Assembly: GCA_000969725.1 (NCBI GenBank)
Contig: JXSR01S029668.1
Direction: 5' to 3' (one strand)
Source: Ophiothrix spiculata
Lineage: Eukaryota; Echinodermata; Ophiuroidea; Amphilepidida; Ophiotrichidae
DNA: 23,136 nt
In this document: in pieces, positions 1-9,905 of the stretch
Layout: the number at the start of each line of letters is the position of its first letter
Position numbering within the stretch: position 1 is the first letter of the stretch
Made by a program: the position numbers and the translations under genes
The notes under the pieces: model-generated
Database searches by the model: none
Seen by the model: only the letters and a program-made list of their open reading frames with translations
What the model was told of the DNA's origin: nothing

Positions 1-2
1 AT

Positions 3-764
3 TGGTTCAAAAGCTATCTCAGTAACAGAACCCAATATGTTTTTTACGATGATTGTGAATCTACTATGAAAGAAATTATTTGTGGGGTACCACAAAGGTC
101 CATATTAGGCCCATTATTGTTCATATTGTACGTTAATGACATTGCTTGTGCATCAAATGTTCTTGATTTCTTATTGTTTGCTGATGACACCACTATTACT
201 TTTTCACATAAGGATATCATTAGCAATATGAGCATCGTAAATGATGAATTGAATGAAATTAGTAATTGGTTTAGAGCAAACAAATTATCAGTAAATGCGA
301 GCAAAACTAACTACATGATTTTAGGTACACCTCATATGACTTCGTCTAAAATTAGCGAATACCTAACTGTTCTTCTAAATGGCAGTCTTCTCAAAAGAGT
401 AAAATGTACTAAATTTCTAGGCGTGCTTATCGACGAGTGTCTCACGTGGAAAAATCATATTGATTGTATTTCTAAAACCATCTCTCGCAATATTGGTGTC
501 ATGAACAAACTGAAATTTTCTATTCCATCACGCATTCTACATACACTTTATTGTACCTTGATCCTACCCTATATTAATTATGGCATTATTATTTGGGGAA
601 ACACGTTTAAATTGTATATTGATAAACTAGTAAAGCTCCAAAACTGGGCAATTCGAACAGTGTGTAAGAGTCACTACAGAAGTCATACTGGACCATTATT
701 TGCTAATAACAATGTTCTCAAAGTTAATGATATGTATACATTACTCAATAAGCGATCTTCCTGA
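3..764 (+). pseudogene. Reverse transcriptase domain of the LINE, partial (5'-truncated by window edge, 3' frame break)
   Basis: The reading frame is open from position 3, upstream of the first ATG at 66, so the true start lies outside the window. It begins with WFKSYLSNRTQYV, a block usual before the RT core. Next come GVPQRSILGPLLF and LYVNDI, then the catalytic FADDT block with its aspartate pair at 183-188. KLSVNASKTNYMILG follows, and then a KFLGVLIDECLTWKNHI block typical of jockey/CR1-like RTs. The enzyme copies element RNA into DNA at a nicked chromosomal site. The first block usually reads GVPQGS; the second glycine is arginine here, probably a decay change. The frame ends at 764 in NKRSS with no family match, because a deletion and frame break near 740-750 removes the expected helix before the C-terminal tail. 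Confidence 0.85.
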
Positions 765-990
765 AGCCTTTAACAACTTTTTTTCAAACCGCTCTGATAT
801 CCACGACTATCCAACAAGACATGTCAATGACCTTAATATAACAAATAATAAAAAATCTTTTTCTGACCATGGTTTTCGTTCAAGCGACCCCATTCTTTGG
901 AACTCGCTTCCTAAATCATTGAAAAAGTCCAAAACCTCAAAGCATTTTCGGGATGCATTTAAGCAATCCCTCATTGAAATGTACAATTAA
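751..990 (+). pseudogene. C-terminal tail of the LINE reverse transcriptase, out of frame with the RT core
   Basis: From 751 the next frame reads SDLPEAFNNFF, then SDIHDYPTRH, then SDPILWNSLP, and stops at 988-990. The blocks 'LP..F..FF', 'YPTRH' and 'LWNSLP' form the characteristic C-terminal tail of many jockey/CR1/L2-like RTs. An open frame also exists from an ATG at 700, but residues before about 751 do not resemble the family, so that ATG is incidental. Joined to the upstream core this would be one protein. The two parts differ in frame, and roughly ten residues usually present between them are missing. The tail's role is not well defined; it follows the thumb region of the RT. Confidence 0.8.
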
Positions 991-1128
991 AGCTTCATTT
1001 AATTATATTACCTGCTCATATTAGCTTGCTCTTCATGTTTTCGATTTTTGAGCATGTCGTTGTCCTGTCTTGTTTTTCTCGTGCTGTAATTTATGATTTT
1101 GTTCCTAAGTTGTTGTTTTTTTCAAGGT

Positions 1129-1167
1129 GTAGACTATTTTACAGGCCTCTTTGGCCTCCCAGTCTAC
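1129..1167 (+). other. Stem-loop in the LINE 3' UTR
   Basis: Two nested perfect stems are visible. GTAGAC (1129-1134) pairs with GTCTAC (1162-1167). Inside, AGGCC (1143-1147) pairs with GGCCT (1153-1157) around a five-base TCTTT loop. It lies about 65 bases before AATAAA. In L2-clade LINEs of fish a conserved 3' stem-loop is known to be recognised by the RT to start target-primed copying. A like role here is inference. Confidence 0.55.
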
Positions 1168-1230
1168 TCCTCCATAGTAGTGTTTTAATTATTTTATTGT
1201 TTTGCTGTGTTATCTGTATTTTGAATGGAA

Positions 1231-1251
1231 AATAAACTTGAACTTGAACTT
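1231..1251 (+). terminator. LINE polyadenylation signal and 3'-terminal ACTTGA repeat
   Basis: AATAAA at 1231-1236 runs directly into about three ACTTGA units ending near 1251. This is the expected end of a LINE with a short-repeat tail and marks the element's 3' boundary. Confidence 0.7.
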
Positions 1252-1369
1252 AACAAACATCTGTTGAATATTCTTGATATTTGTGTTGCAACATTACAAA
1301 TAGGCTAATCATTTTGATGACAATTAAAGCCATAGGTCAAACAAATTGCAGAAGTAATGATACTTACAG

Positions 1370-1577
1370 GAAACACGATAAAATCGAAATTGCTTATATA
1401 AAATCTATAGAAACTGAACTTTTCCCAGAAAATATTTTATTAAGGTAGACAATTGTCTACCTTTGATAAGACAGAGGTAGACAATGGTCTGCCTGAAAAG
1501 AATTGTTAAATCTTTTTCTGGATAAAATTCAGTTTTTAAGATTTTGTCAAAGCAATTTAGATTTTACTATGTTAGGA
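1370..1577. repeat. Foldback repeat with two internal palindromes
   Basis: A perfect 22-bp palindrome (1442-1463; half-site AAGGTAGACAA) is followed by an imperfect copy (1475-1494). The flanks are also complementary about a centre near 1470: AAATTGCTT at 1387-1395 faces AAGCAATTT at 1550-1558, and further blocks of the two arms match with small gaps. The whole could fold into one long hairpin. It may be a miniature foldback element. No clear target duplication was found. Confidence 0.6.
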
Positions 1578-2908
1578 TAATATTAGATAACATATACAAT
1601 AACATATCAAAAATCTAGAAAAATCTACTTGGTGGAACAACAATTAATTTGCATAAAACAAAATGGCTGCCAAAACAGGGGGCACAGTTTCAACTTTGGT
1701 TAAATCATGTTAAAAACCATTTTATTGTGTGAACTAAAATGAATATTAGAATGCCTTATTTTTCTTTTTTTTACATAAAATTGCAATTTTTGCCTTAATG
1801 GAATGCTCAGTTTGTAAGTAAATTATGCGAATGCATATATCAGACAAAATGTAGATAATGTAATTTACAGGACGAGCCCAGATTCGTAATTCACGACCGT
1901 TTTTTCAGGCAAAACAACACGGGTTAGTTACATTTTCATTCAAAATCAACACCACATATTTATAAAATATTATTTGTAAGCTATAAAGAAGTATCAAGCC
2001 TACAATATGACAAAATTTGAAAGCTATCGAATAGTACATCATGAAATTATGAGGTTTCGGCGAAAAAGGTGTTAACTTTTTTGAAGTAGTCTATTGACGT
2101 CATGTTCACCTTGATAATGGACGTGAAATCACTGTAAATATCATGTATCAGTTAAAATGACCTTCAGCTGAGCGAGGCTGTAGCCTTAAGGTAACGTATA
2201 GTGCTTTGTTGTTGAAAGTTTATTCATCTCACTATCCACAGATCTGATTCTGGTATATTTTGTCATTTATCTTTGCAGTACTTGAGCCCTATAATGTAAT
2301 ACCTCTAATTACAGTAAAACTTAATTGAATACATGTACCCATTTGATGACAGAATAATCAAAATGTGGGCAATTATATATACTCTTACGTAGAATTTAGA
2401 GTGTAATTGACTACAACTTGAGTATATGAGTATATAATGCTACAATAATGAAAATGTGGGTAATTATACTATAGCGTTGTTGTAATAAACGGCTTGACTT
2501 TATTTTATTGTTGCTATATTTTATTGATGATTTTTTTTATTGATACTTGCCCGCATGATTTTCAAAGGTATTGTATATTAAAAATGGACATTATATTTTT
2601 CATATTTTCTTCTGTTTCCTCCAAACGTGATTACCGTATTCAAAACTGAGTTATTAGTCACTTTTTAAAAGTCCGCTCGCCAGTCAGATGGCTTGATAGT
2701 TCGACGAAGAAAATAGGCTCATCATTCTGAATTGTACAAATAGATGAATTATGTGTATCTGAGTTTATTTCAATGGATTTGGAAAGTACTATCGACCAGC
2801 TTTCCAAAACCGTTTGGATTTTTAAAATCGGTAACTCCGATCCAGAGCTACGCTTATGTTTGTAAATGATAATGTGATAAGGTGTAATATGATATTAGAT
2901 GAAAGTGA
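1578..2908. other. Non-coding stretch, no gene seen
   Basis: AT-rich sequence with no convincing reading frame. The only structure noted is a direct repeat of about 30 bp at 2353-2382 and 2444-2473, sharing AAAATGTGGG and AATTATA. An ACGTCA-containing TTGACGTCAT site near 2094-2103 occurs once and is not evidence of regulation alone. Confidence 0.5.
2353..2473. repeat. Pair of ~30-bp direct repeats
   Basis: AATAATCAAAATGTGGGCAA (from 2353) and AATAATGAAAATGTGGGTAA (from 2444) match at 18 of 20 positions and continue into AT-rich sequence. The spacing is 91 bp. The pair may be a local duplication or element ends. Confidence 0.5.
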
Positions 2909-3004
2909 TTATATTAAGCATACAAAAGCCATTGAATGACTTGATAATAGGGACATTAGAAGTTTCAAAATAGGATATGAATAAGTGTACGAGTGAAAAC
3001 AGAT

Positions 3005-3076
3005 CCAATTCAAATTTTCGTCAAATATATATCCCAAAAATTTAGTATGAACTCCTCTTTGTAACACAACATCGGT
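3005..3076 (-). pseudogene. Short reverse-transcriptase remnant (KFLG block)
   Basis: On the minus strand 24 codons read TDVVLQRGVHTKFLG then YIFDENLNW. This closely fits the post-palm block of jockey/CR1-like RTs, usually written K-FLG-x-I-D-x-x-L-x-W. The same block occurs in the element at the left edge as KFLGVLIDECLTW, so the two come from related but clearly different elements. After the tryptophan the frame stays open to 2909 but resembles nothing. Upstream, the frame enters the neighbouring inverted-repeat element at 3100, whose residues are unrelated. It is a decayed scrap, possibly left when the neighbouring element inserted. Confidence 0.5.
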
Positions 3077-3099
3077 AAGGGGGAGGGAGGGGGGGGGGG

Positions 3100-3530
3100 C
3101 ATATGGATCCAAGATGATGATCGCTTTAAAAACAATGTTCGCCACATTATTTCATAAGAAAATTCATATGAAACAAAAACAAATTAAAAACCCATCATTC
3201 CGTTTCAAAATGGCGACTAGATATCTAATTCGAAAAAAAATATCCCGCCAAAAATTAGAAAACTGCTTTTCTAAAGGAATTTTTCAATAAAATTTGGCTC
3301 ATATTAGCAGATTATAATTGCAAATTTGTTTCCTTTCGGTTTTGGGGACAAAACAAAAATTGAATAGAGCGATTATCACTAGTAGCTCTAGTATATAGTT
3401 TATGCTAATTATCTCAAAAACGACACGACTGGTTTGATTTTTTTTGACAATTACGTAAAACAGCTTGAGTAGTTTATGTTGCATGAAAAACAATACCATA
3501 GGTTCATATGGACCGCTCCTTATGATCTAC
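3100..3530 (-). mobile_element. Non-autonomous inverted-repeat element, copy A (same family as 11091-11633)
   Basis: Read on the minus strand, this region matches 11091-11633 along its length. Shared blocks include GTCGTGTCGTTTTTGAGATA (minus strand here, plus at 11239), AATCTGCTA(T/A)TATGAGCCAA, TTGGCGGGA, a block around CATTTTGAAACGGAATGA, and TTCATATGAA. Neither copy has a coding frame. Edges are uncertain: the left edge lies inside a G-rich run (3079-3099) and the right edge is near 3530. Confidence 0.7.
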
Positions 3531-4043
3531 CAGGGTTAGACTTCCTATTTAGAGTAAGGATAAAGTAAAAGTGTACTTTTCCCGTTAGCAGTCACATGAA
3601 TTATGACAATTACATTTACGATTGTGGATGCAAATGCATCAGAGATCAGAATTAGCTTTCATCCAATGAATCGGTGTCTTAACAGAATATTGGATTGAGG
3701 GTAGTTAGGGTTTCAAATCTTGTGCCAAGTGTGCTGAAGACTACTCAAAAAAATGGGGAAAAATACATAGATAGGATCATATTGAAGCACCGAATAACAA
3801 CCTTTAGGCAAAAGAAATATTTATTGGACAATTTAAACAACGATCCAATGAGGATTGCAACCTGAATCCCCTCGCCTGAATCTATTGTTCAGCGTAGTAA
3901 TTCAATTCTTATAGCATTTAAGCTTACGTATTTTTTCAATGGACTCGATCAGGTCCTTTGAATTATCGTATGCTAATAAGTATGGTGTCATGAGACCGAA
4001 AATTGCATGATCTTGATTGACATGTGTGTAAAAAGTTGATAGC
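3531..4043. other. Non-coding stretch, nothing recognised
   Basis: No convincing frame, repeat pair or RNA gene was seen in this stretch. Confidence 0.4.
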
Positions 4044-4047
4044 TTAA

Positions 4048-4399
4048 TCCTCGTCTTCCTAAACCCCCCCCCCCCCTAACGGATGATCGCCGATTGCACC
4101 AAAACGCAAAGCAAAGCGACCCCGATCATTTGGGTAATTGTTTTTACATCCTTTGCGGTCATTTTGACGAAAAAAAATCGGGGGTACCACCTAAGTAGGC
4201 CGTCAAAGTCGGCGGGTAGGGGGGGGGGGGTGGTTGCCACCTCGGAAAATTTTGGTGTCAATGGAAAGAGGAGACCCTACCCTATACTATAGTATCAAAC
4301 AATATAACTTTCGGGGGTCCCAAATTCAAAATCACAGGGGAGGGGGGGATGGTAACCTCAGGAAGACGTGTTACAGAAAAAGGCTTAGGAAGACGAGGG
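4048..4399. mobile_element. piggyBac-like miniature inverted-repeat element, TTAA target duplication
   Basis: The 352-bp unit is bounded by TTAA at 4044-4047 and 4400-4403. The left end TCCTCGTCTTCCTAA (4048-4062) matches the reverse complement of the right end, CCCTCGTCTTCCTAA (4385-4399), at 14 of 15 positions. TTAA duplications plus ends starting CCC are the known signature of the piggyBac superfamily. Open frames across the unit are short and resemble no transposase, so it would depend on an enzyme encoded elsewhere. It contains a 13-C run (4064-4076) and a 12-G run (4219-4230). It shares internal text with the 6075-6544 unit, such as TCAATGGAAAGAGG, and with the truncated unit at 23091. 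Confidence 0.8.
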
Positions 4400-4403
4400 T
4401 TAA

Positions 4404-6070
4404 AGGATGCGAGCGTGGTGGGCCAATAAAAGTTGGTATGTCGAAACTCCTTGGCACAGGAAATTTACACCTGAAATAGCGTGGGAAATCCGAATGAGCT
4501 GACTGGGTCTTGTTACAAAATGTACCTAGTCAGGCTTATCCTTTGGTCTTTTAAATTCACACAAAAATATCACATGAAAGCTTAATAAATCAGGAACAAA
4601 ATGGTAAATGTACGAAAAAAATCGGCTGGTTAGTTTTGATACAGCGATCTTGGTAAGTTATCATCCTATACCCAAAACACGGGAAGATATCTCGGGGTGC
4701 AACAATTACGAGCGTTGTGTGTGCATTGTAAAGGGTGGGTTATGTTCATTTGATGTAACTCGCGTCCCTTGGAATAAGCTTGTCCTCCCTGCATAAAAAT
4801 TCGAATATTGCAGGTGTCTAGTCCAGTGGCCTTACTATGTTCAGCAAGGGCCGATTGATTAGATGCGGTTTTGGTGACATGTTTTTAGATTCTCTCGCCC
4901 AAAGTCTAATGTATAGTTTCACCTACATAAACCGTGTTGCAGTCCTAATAGCTAAAAATTGATTGAATAAAGCAAGAAAAAAATGTCTTTTTTACACATT
5001 AAAAAAAATACAAAATGTTATTCGTAAGTTGAGAATACGAAGAATTTTAGTATGCAACAAATTTTGAAATTCACGACTCTCTGGCAATTTTGTAGGAGCA
5101 GGGGTGTCAATATGAAAAAGAAATATCAACATTAGTGGTGCACTACATTATAATAGCTAACATTTACTAAATATTTAGTCAGAAAGTTTGAAACTCATTT
5201 GCAACACAAATTTCTTGATATGATGAATGAGTAAATCTTGTCACATCGATGTCTTTCGTATCGGTAGGTTAAGAGTGTGAGAGTTCAAACGTTTTCGTAA
5301 AAAATCCTTTGAATAATTCCTTTAAGAATATTGGTTTCATCCCGTGTTTCCTTTTTTTTTGGCACACTTCTTCTGTCATTTTTGACAGTTTTTCAACTCA
5401 ATCTATGATCATATATTGTGAATAATAGTGTGTATGTCTTGACATCGACCTCATTTGGAATTATTGTGTCTTTCATGACAACCTTTTAGGTGCTAAATTG
5501 TATGTAACCTAAGCTGAAAGATTTCAAACCATTGCTCAAGCTATACGTTTGCTCCCTTAGCTTATGTAACACTGTGACTTGTTATATTATGTCCTTTATT
5601 TATCTCTTACGATCAGTACGGTGAATAAAATGTAATTCCATCCATATGTGAAGTCATGTATAGCTAAAAGCTTAAAGCCAAATCCAAATGTTTACCTCAT
5701 ATATTTGTCTTTGTTTGTCTCATGTATAGTTTTGTTGAAGTCTTAAAAGGGGACTGCTTTGTCACGGTTTCCCATCGTAAATGGACTATAAAACAGGTAA
5801 AAATTGATAAAAGTAAAACAAGATTAGAAAGCCATGTTACATATTAAAGCTGGTGTCATGTCATAAATGTTGGGGATAAACTGTTGCTCTGTTTAACTCA
5901 GCAACTAATAATGAAATAAAAGTAAGCATTTTGACTGATCTGCTTCCGGTTCCAAACTTTCTTTTTCAATTCTTCATAACGCTTTATTTGTACTTGAACT
6001 TATTAATTCCAAATTTCAACATCTGGGCGTGTTTGATAAAACAAGTTACTATTCATGGGCATTATGCTCA
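4404..6070. other. Non-coding stretch, nothing recognised
   Basis: About 1.7 kb of AT-rich sequence with short, unsupported frames. The longest, about 60 codons at 4608-4796, resembles no family I know. No repeat pair or RNA gene was seen. Confidence 0.4.
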
Positions 6071-6074
6071 TTAA

Positions 6075-6544
6075 CCCCAGTTCTACGAAGGGGGAGGGGG
6101 GTTACATAACCTGTATCCCCCCCCCCCTACCGATTTTTTTTTTTCTGTCGCTAAAAATTCCTCATGATTTTAAAACTGTACTTTTAGTCATTTATATAGC
6201 AGATATCCATTTCAAACTTGGTATTTAGTAAAACTAGTCATTTCCTACAATATTTAGCAAAAAATCGCATGGAAATCGGATATTCTGACGATTGTTTAGA
6301 AAATTTTGATTTCCGCCTATATTTTCCGTACAAATGCCGATTTTCAACATTTTGGTAATTATGAAGTCATAGTGACGTCATACATTTATGGATGACCTTG
6401 AATTTGGTATCAATGGAAAGAGGGGACTGATACCTATACATTGGTACCACAAACAGGGGTCTGGGGGACTCGTTAAAAAAATTGAGGGGGGGGGAGGGTT
6501 GCAACGTATAATATGTTTGTGAAAATCGCTCCGGAGAACTAGGG
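6075..6544. mobile_element. piggyBac-like miniature inverted-repeat element, TTAA target duplication
   Basis: TTAA at 6071-6074 and 6545-6548 flanks a 470-bp unit. The left end CCCCAGTTCTACG and the reverse complement of the right end, CCCTAGTTCTCCG, agree at 11 of 13 positions. The internal TCAATGGAAAGAGG block (near 6410) followed by GGACT and a G-rich stretch parallels the 4048-4399 unit, so the two are diverged relatives. It carries an 11-C run at 6117-6127 and G-rich tracts at 6090-6101 and 6486-6498. There is no coding frame. Confidence 0.78.
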
Positions 6545-6841
6545 TTAATGCCTAAATATGGTCATACAATGTCCACATGTGGGCAAACATGGTTATATTT
6601 TCGGAATTTGTTTTTTGCCAGGATGATGCAAAATTTTAGGTCTGTAAGAATCTACCAAAAATGGTATCTAATTAAGCCGTTTTGCAATTCAGCTTTTCAT
6701 TTACATTGCTAAGGGTACAATTTTGAGGTGCTGATGAACATGAGTAGCTAACTACTTTAGAATACAAACGAACCACGGGCTCCTAAACATCTAATGGTTA
6801 CTTTCCTTTAAGATAGCAATGGTTGAACTAAACATCTATAT

Positions 6842-8113
6842 TAGGCTGATTTTGAAAAAATCAAAATGTTGATATTTTATCGGGCAACCCTCTAATTTGT
6901 TGCATTATGAGTCAAAAATACCACATACAAAACTTTTTGTGAATATTTAGGGGGTGCTACCGACCTTTGAACTTTTGTGTGTAAAGTCTATGGGGTTTTG
7001 AGGCATTTTTGAAAATGCTTTTAAAATTGTTCTTATGCATGAGATATCAAAACAAAATCAATATATGTTATGTATGAGGGTCTACTTAAAGCAATTAGCC
7101 AAGAAAATGTTAAATAAAATCATCAAGATTTCATAAAAACACAATTTGTTGAAAATTGCATCATTTGGGTGGCAGCAAAAGATTCAACAGCTAAATGGCC
7201 ACTTGAAAAATATTCTGTTTACCATTAAATGTTATAGCATATTAATTATTACAAATCTTCTGTCTTTGTTGGTTAAGCTATTATCATTTTAGATGTCTTG
7301 AACATATTTTGCAACAAACTATGTCTTTTTGTTTTTGGCCCTGTGATGATAGGCATACCCTTGATAAAATAATATCAAAATTCCAACAGTTGTAAAATAG
7401 CTCCACAAACAGAACTTACTTTTAGAGAGGCCTATTCCAAGTAATTATTTTCATTCAATATTTATTTTCAACATCATCATCTTGTTCAAAGTTCCTTTTC
7501 TGTCATAACTTGTCAATTGCAAGCTGCTCTCTTGGGTTCATATCACAATACACTAGAATCAAGGGGATCATATGAAACAACATTGTATTGAACCAATGGG
7601 TCAAAACACTTGAAAATATTGATAATGATAATTATGATAATTTTTCACATTGATGTTTCAAAACAGTTAGACTTCTGCAATGACTTAATTTTCTATTACT
7701 CTTTTCAGCCAAAAATGTGAATTTGTGTGTTGTGTTAGAGTCTCATCTAGTTTATGTTAAAATCCAGATGCTGTGCTATGAATAGGGTGTACTCCCACAC
7801 CAGAGTTTTGTGAATTACTTTGAACTTGAAATTGTAACATATGTATGTTTTAAGGAAGATATACATCAAAACTAAAACATCAGGACATTATTTGGCACAC
7901 TTTTTACTCCAATCATGAGAAAATCATGAAGTTTTATAACAGTCCTAAAAGCCCATAGGCTTTACATACAAAAGTTCAAAGGTCGGTAGCACCCCTTAAA
8001 TATTCACGAAAAGTGAAAACAAATTGCATGTAGTATTTTGTACCCATTATGCACCAAATGAGAGGGTTGCCCGTTAGAAAATCAAAAAATCGATTTTTTT
8101 CAAAATCAGCCTA
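6842..8113. mobile_element. 1.27-kb non-autonomous DNA transposon with long terminal inverted repeats and 8-bp target duplication
   Basis: The element starts TAGGCTGATTTTG at 6842 and ends in its exact complement at 8113. Perfect 8-bp direct repeats ATCTATAT flank it at 6834-6841 and 8114-8121. The inverted arms run about 6842-6993 and 7953-8113, with many matches and small gaps. A 28-bp block is identical between arms (6951-6978 against 7968-7995). The 960-bp centre has no frame above about 60 codons, so no transposase is present. An 8-bp duplication fits hAT- or Mutator-like elements, and arms this long lean towards Mutator-like, but the terminal bases do not settle the family. Confidence 0.88.
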
Positions 8114-8555
8114 ATCTATATACATTTAGTTAAAACTTAAGTTCTTGAGCAGTCTGAGGAACATTAGATTAAGTTCACTGCATGATGTGTGTGAAGACTT
8201 GAGTCATGTACGATTACAGCCATTTAGAGCATTAGATTTAGCGCATTATATGTTGGTGTTACAGACAGTAAATTAGCTCGTCTTAAAATGTTTTGATTAA
8301 GTAGGTCATTTATTTACGAAATGTTGTCTAGAGGATGTGATTATGTGATAATTGTGGTGCTTTTCGGTGAAAGGGACTTCTTGTAAGCCAGATAGTTTTA
8401 CAATCAGCTTGGACAGACGTTCCGATTGTTATCTTCATCTAAATATTTCCATTTGGAGTATCCGTATCTCCGCCCTTTCACTTAACAACTTTACATTGGA
8501 TTTTGTTTAAATAACTCTAAATTTCATTCATATTTAAACACATTTTTAGATTGTT

Positions 8556-8710
8556 TTAATTAATTAATAAATAAATAAAAGATAATTAGTTAATAAATAA
8601 ATAAACAAATTAGTAAATAAATAAATAAATAAATTAATTAATACTTAATACATTATTTAATAAAATATTTATATAATTAATTAATAAATTAATAAATTAA
8701 TTCTAATTTA
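8556..8710. repeat. AT-rich tetranucleotide microsatellite (AATA/AATT type)
   Basis: About 150 bases of TAAA, TAAT and TTAA units, interrupted in places. It is simple sequence with no coding potential. Confidence 0.9.
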
Positions 8711-9013
8711 TCGAATGGTCGATTGATTGATTTTACTTCGGTTTTTTGATCATGGGTAATCCCTTCAATGCACTAGCACTGTTCTTCCAGGGAGTCCAGA
8801 CATGCGTACAATTGTTGATATTTGTAGTCAATTGTTTTCCAGTTTTTAGAGGTCTTTTCCTAATGAAAACAAAGTTTCGACAAAAAGTCAGTCTGCATCT
8901 TGTTTTTAACTTTGCCGACAAGAAATAGCTTTCACTCTAAATAATGTAATATTTTTTAAATGCTCTGATACAGCTACGTTATGAGTGTGAGGCACAGTGA
9001 TTGATTTCTCAAC

Positions 9014-9389
9014 TGGTAATGGATTAAACGTGTTGACAGCATCTAAAGGTTTCATATAAAATGCTTAGGAAATCGCATAGAATAGTCTTAAATCATTCAC
9101 TGTGTTTAATCTGGCATCGGCTATACATTATAATACAAAATATGGCAACACCCAGTTTATTTTGCCTTAGCTGTAGCTGGTAATGGATTAGCAGACAGTA
9201 TTCAGTGTTTCTCGCTAAATTCCAAGTTACATGCACTGATTGAAAAGATTTGTCAAAATTACGAAACAAGTGTGGCTGTCACGACTTTGTTAATCCATAT
9301 TGGTCACAGATCGGTGAGATGTTCTTAAAGGTGCGTTATGACATGTATGTGAGATGCATTGATACAAAATGTCATATGGTAATGGATTA
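9014..9389 (+). repeat. TGGTAATGGATTA 13-mer, three exact copies
   Basis: The exact 13-mer occurs at 9014-9026, 9178-9190 and 9377-9389. Sites one and three also share a nearby TTGACA(G/A)CATC. Spacing is 164 and 199 bp. They may be remnants of old tandem units. Confidence 0.55.
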
Positions 9390-9429
9390 GTAAGTTGACA
9401 ACATCAACAATGTAAAAGCTTAATTGCAT

Positions 9430-9897
9430 CCCGGGGAGCCGCTCGAAGAAAAAAGTGGTACGCATGCTCGTCAGATCACCTCAAAATCGGACCTTACATG
9501 TCGTAATCATTTACAGCAATATACAAAATCATACCCATAAATATCGAAATACAATAAAATTGACCCCATTGGGCCAATTAACGGCGTAACATACCGAAAT
9601 AGACCCTCAACGGCGTATTGCACTTTTTCTGCCATAAAAGCATGGATATAATACATTGCAAGCCTTTTCTGCTGTATTTCTTTGACAATTTAAAATAACT
9701 GGAGAAAAGGTGACCCTAAAGTTGAAGATATCGTAAAAAGACGACCCTAAATGTCGAAAGTTACCCTGAAAGATAAACCTCTTTTAAAGACGTCGCCGAC
9801 GCCAATTGGGCAAAATCCGACCCTCTTTAGACGTTTTTTTTTTCTTCTGAAGAGCAAGCGAACCATTTTTTTCCTTCGAGCAGCTCCCCCTCCCGGG
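9430..9897. mobile_element. Miniature inverted-repeat element with CCCGGG ends and 8-bp target duplication
   Basis: The left end begins CCCGGGGAGCCGCTCGAAG at 9430. The right end, read as its complement, begins CCCGGGAGGGGGAGCTGCTC at 9897. After a small gap both continue for about 45 bp through TCGAAG, a run of A, TGGT(A/T)CGC and TGCTC(G/T)TCAGA. Flanks AATTGCAT (9422-9429) and AATTGTAT (9898-9905) are an 8-bp duplication with one mismatch. Frames inside are not transposase-like. Confidence 0.82.
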
Positions 9898-9905
9898 AAT
9901 TGTAT

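Larger units (their letters stand above)
1..1251 (+). mobile_element. 3' portion of a non-LTR (LINE) retrotransposon, jockey/CR1/L2-like, 5' end outside the window
   Basis: The stretch reads as one element cut by the window edge. It has an RT coding region open from position 3, a C-terminal tail ending at 990, a 3' UTR of about 240 bases with a stem-loop (1129-1167), an AATAAA signal at 1231-1236, and a terminal short repeat of ACTTGA units at 1234-1251. Non-LTR elements of the CR1/L2/jockey type are copied at the target site from their RNA 3' end and often finish in such short tandem repeats rather than long poly(A). The frame break in the RT region shows this copy is dead. The exact clade cannot be fixed without an alignment. 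Confidence 0.88.

Noticed and set aside
44..304. 86-codon minus-strand frame at the left edge
   Set aside because: It is the antisense shadow of the RT coding region.
2094..2103. TTGACGTCAT as a CREB-type promoter site
   Set aside because: A single short match with no promoter or gene near it.
2909..3145. The 78-codon minus-strand frame as a whole gene
   Set aside because: Only about 24 codons are RT-like; the start lies in an unrelated inverted-repeat element and the rest has no resemblance.
4076..4479. Overlapping open frames of 61-81 codons on both strands
   Set aside because: They lie in or across the edge of the piggyBac-like miniature element, translate its G/C-rich repeats, and resemble no protein.
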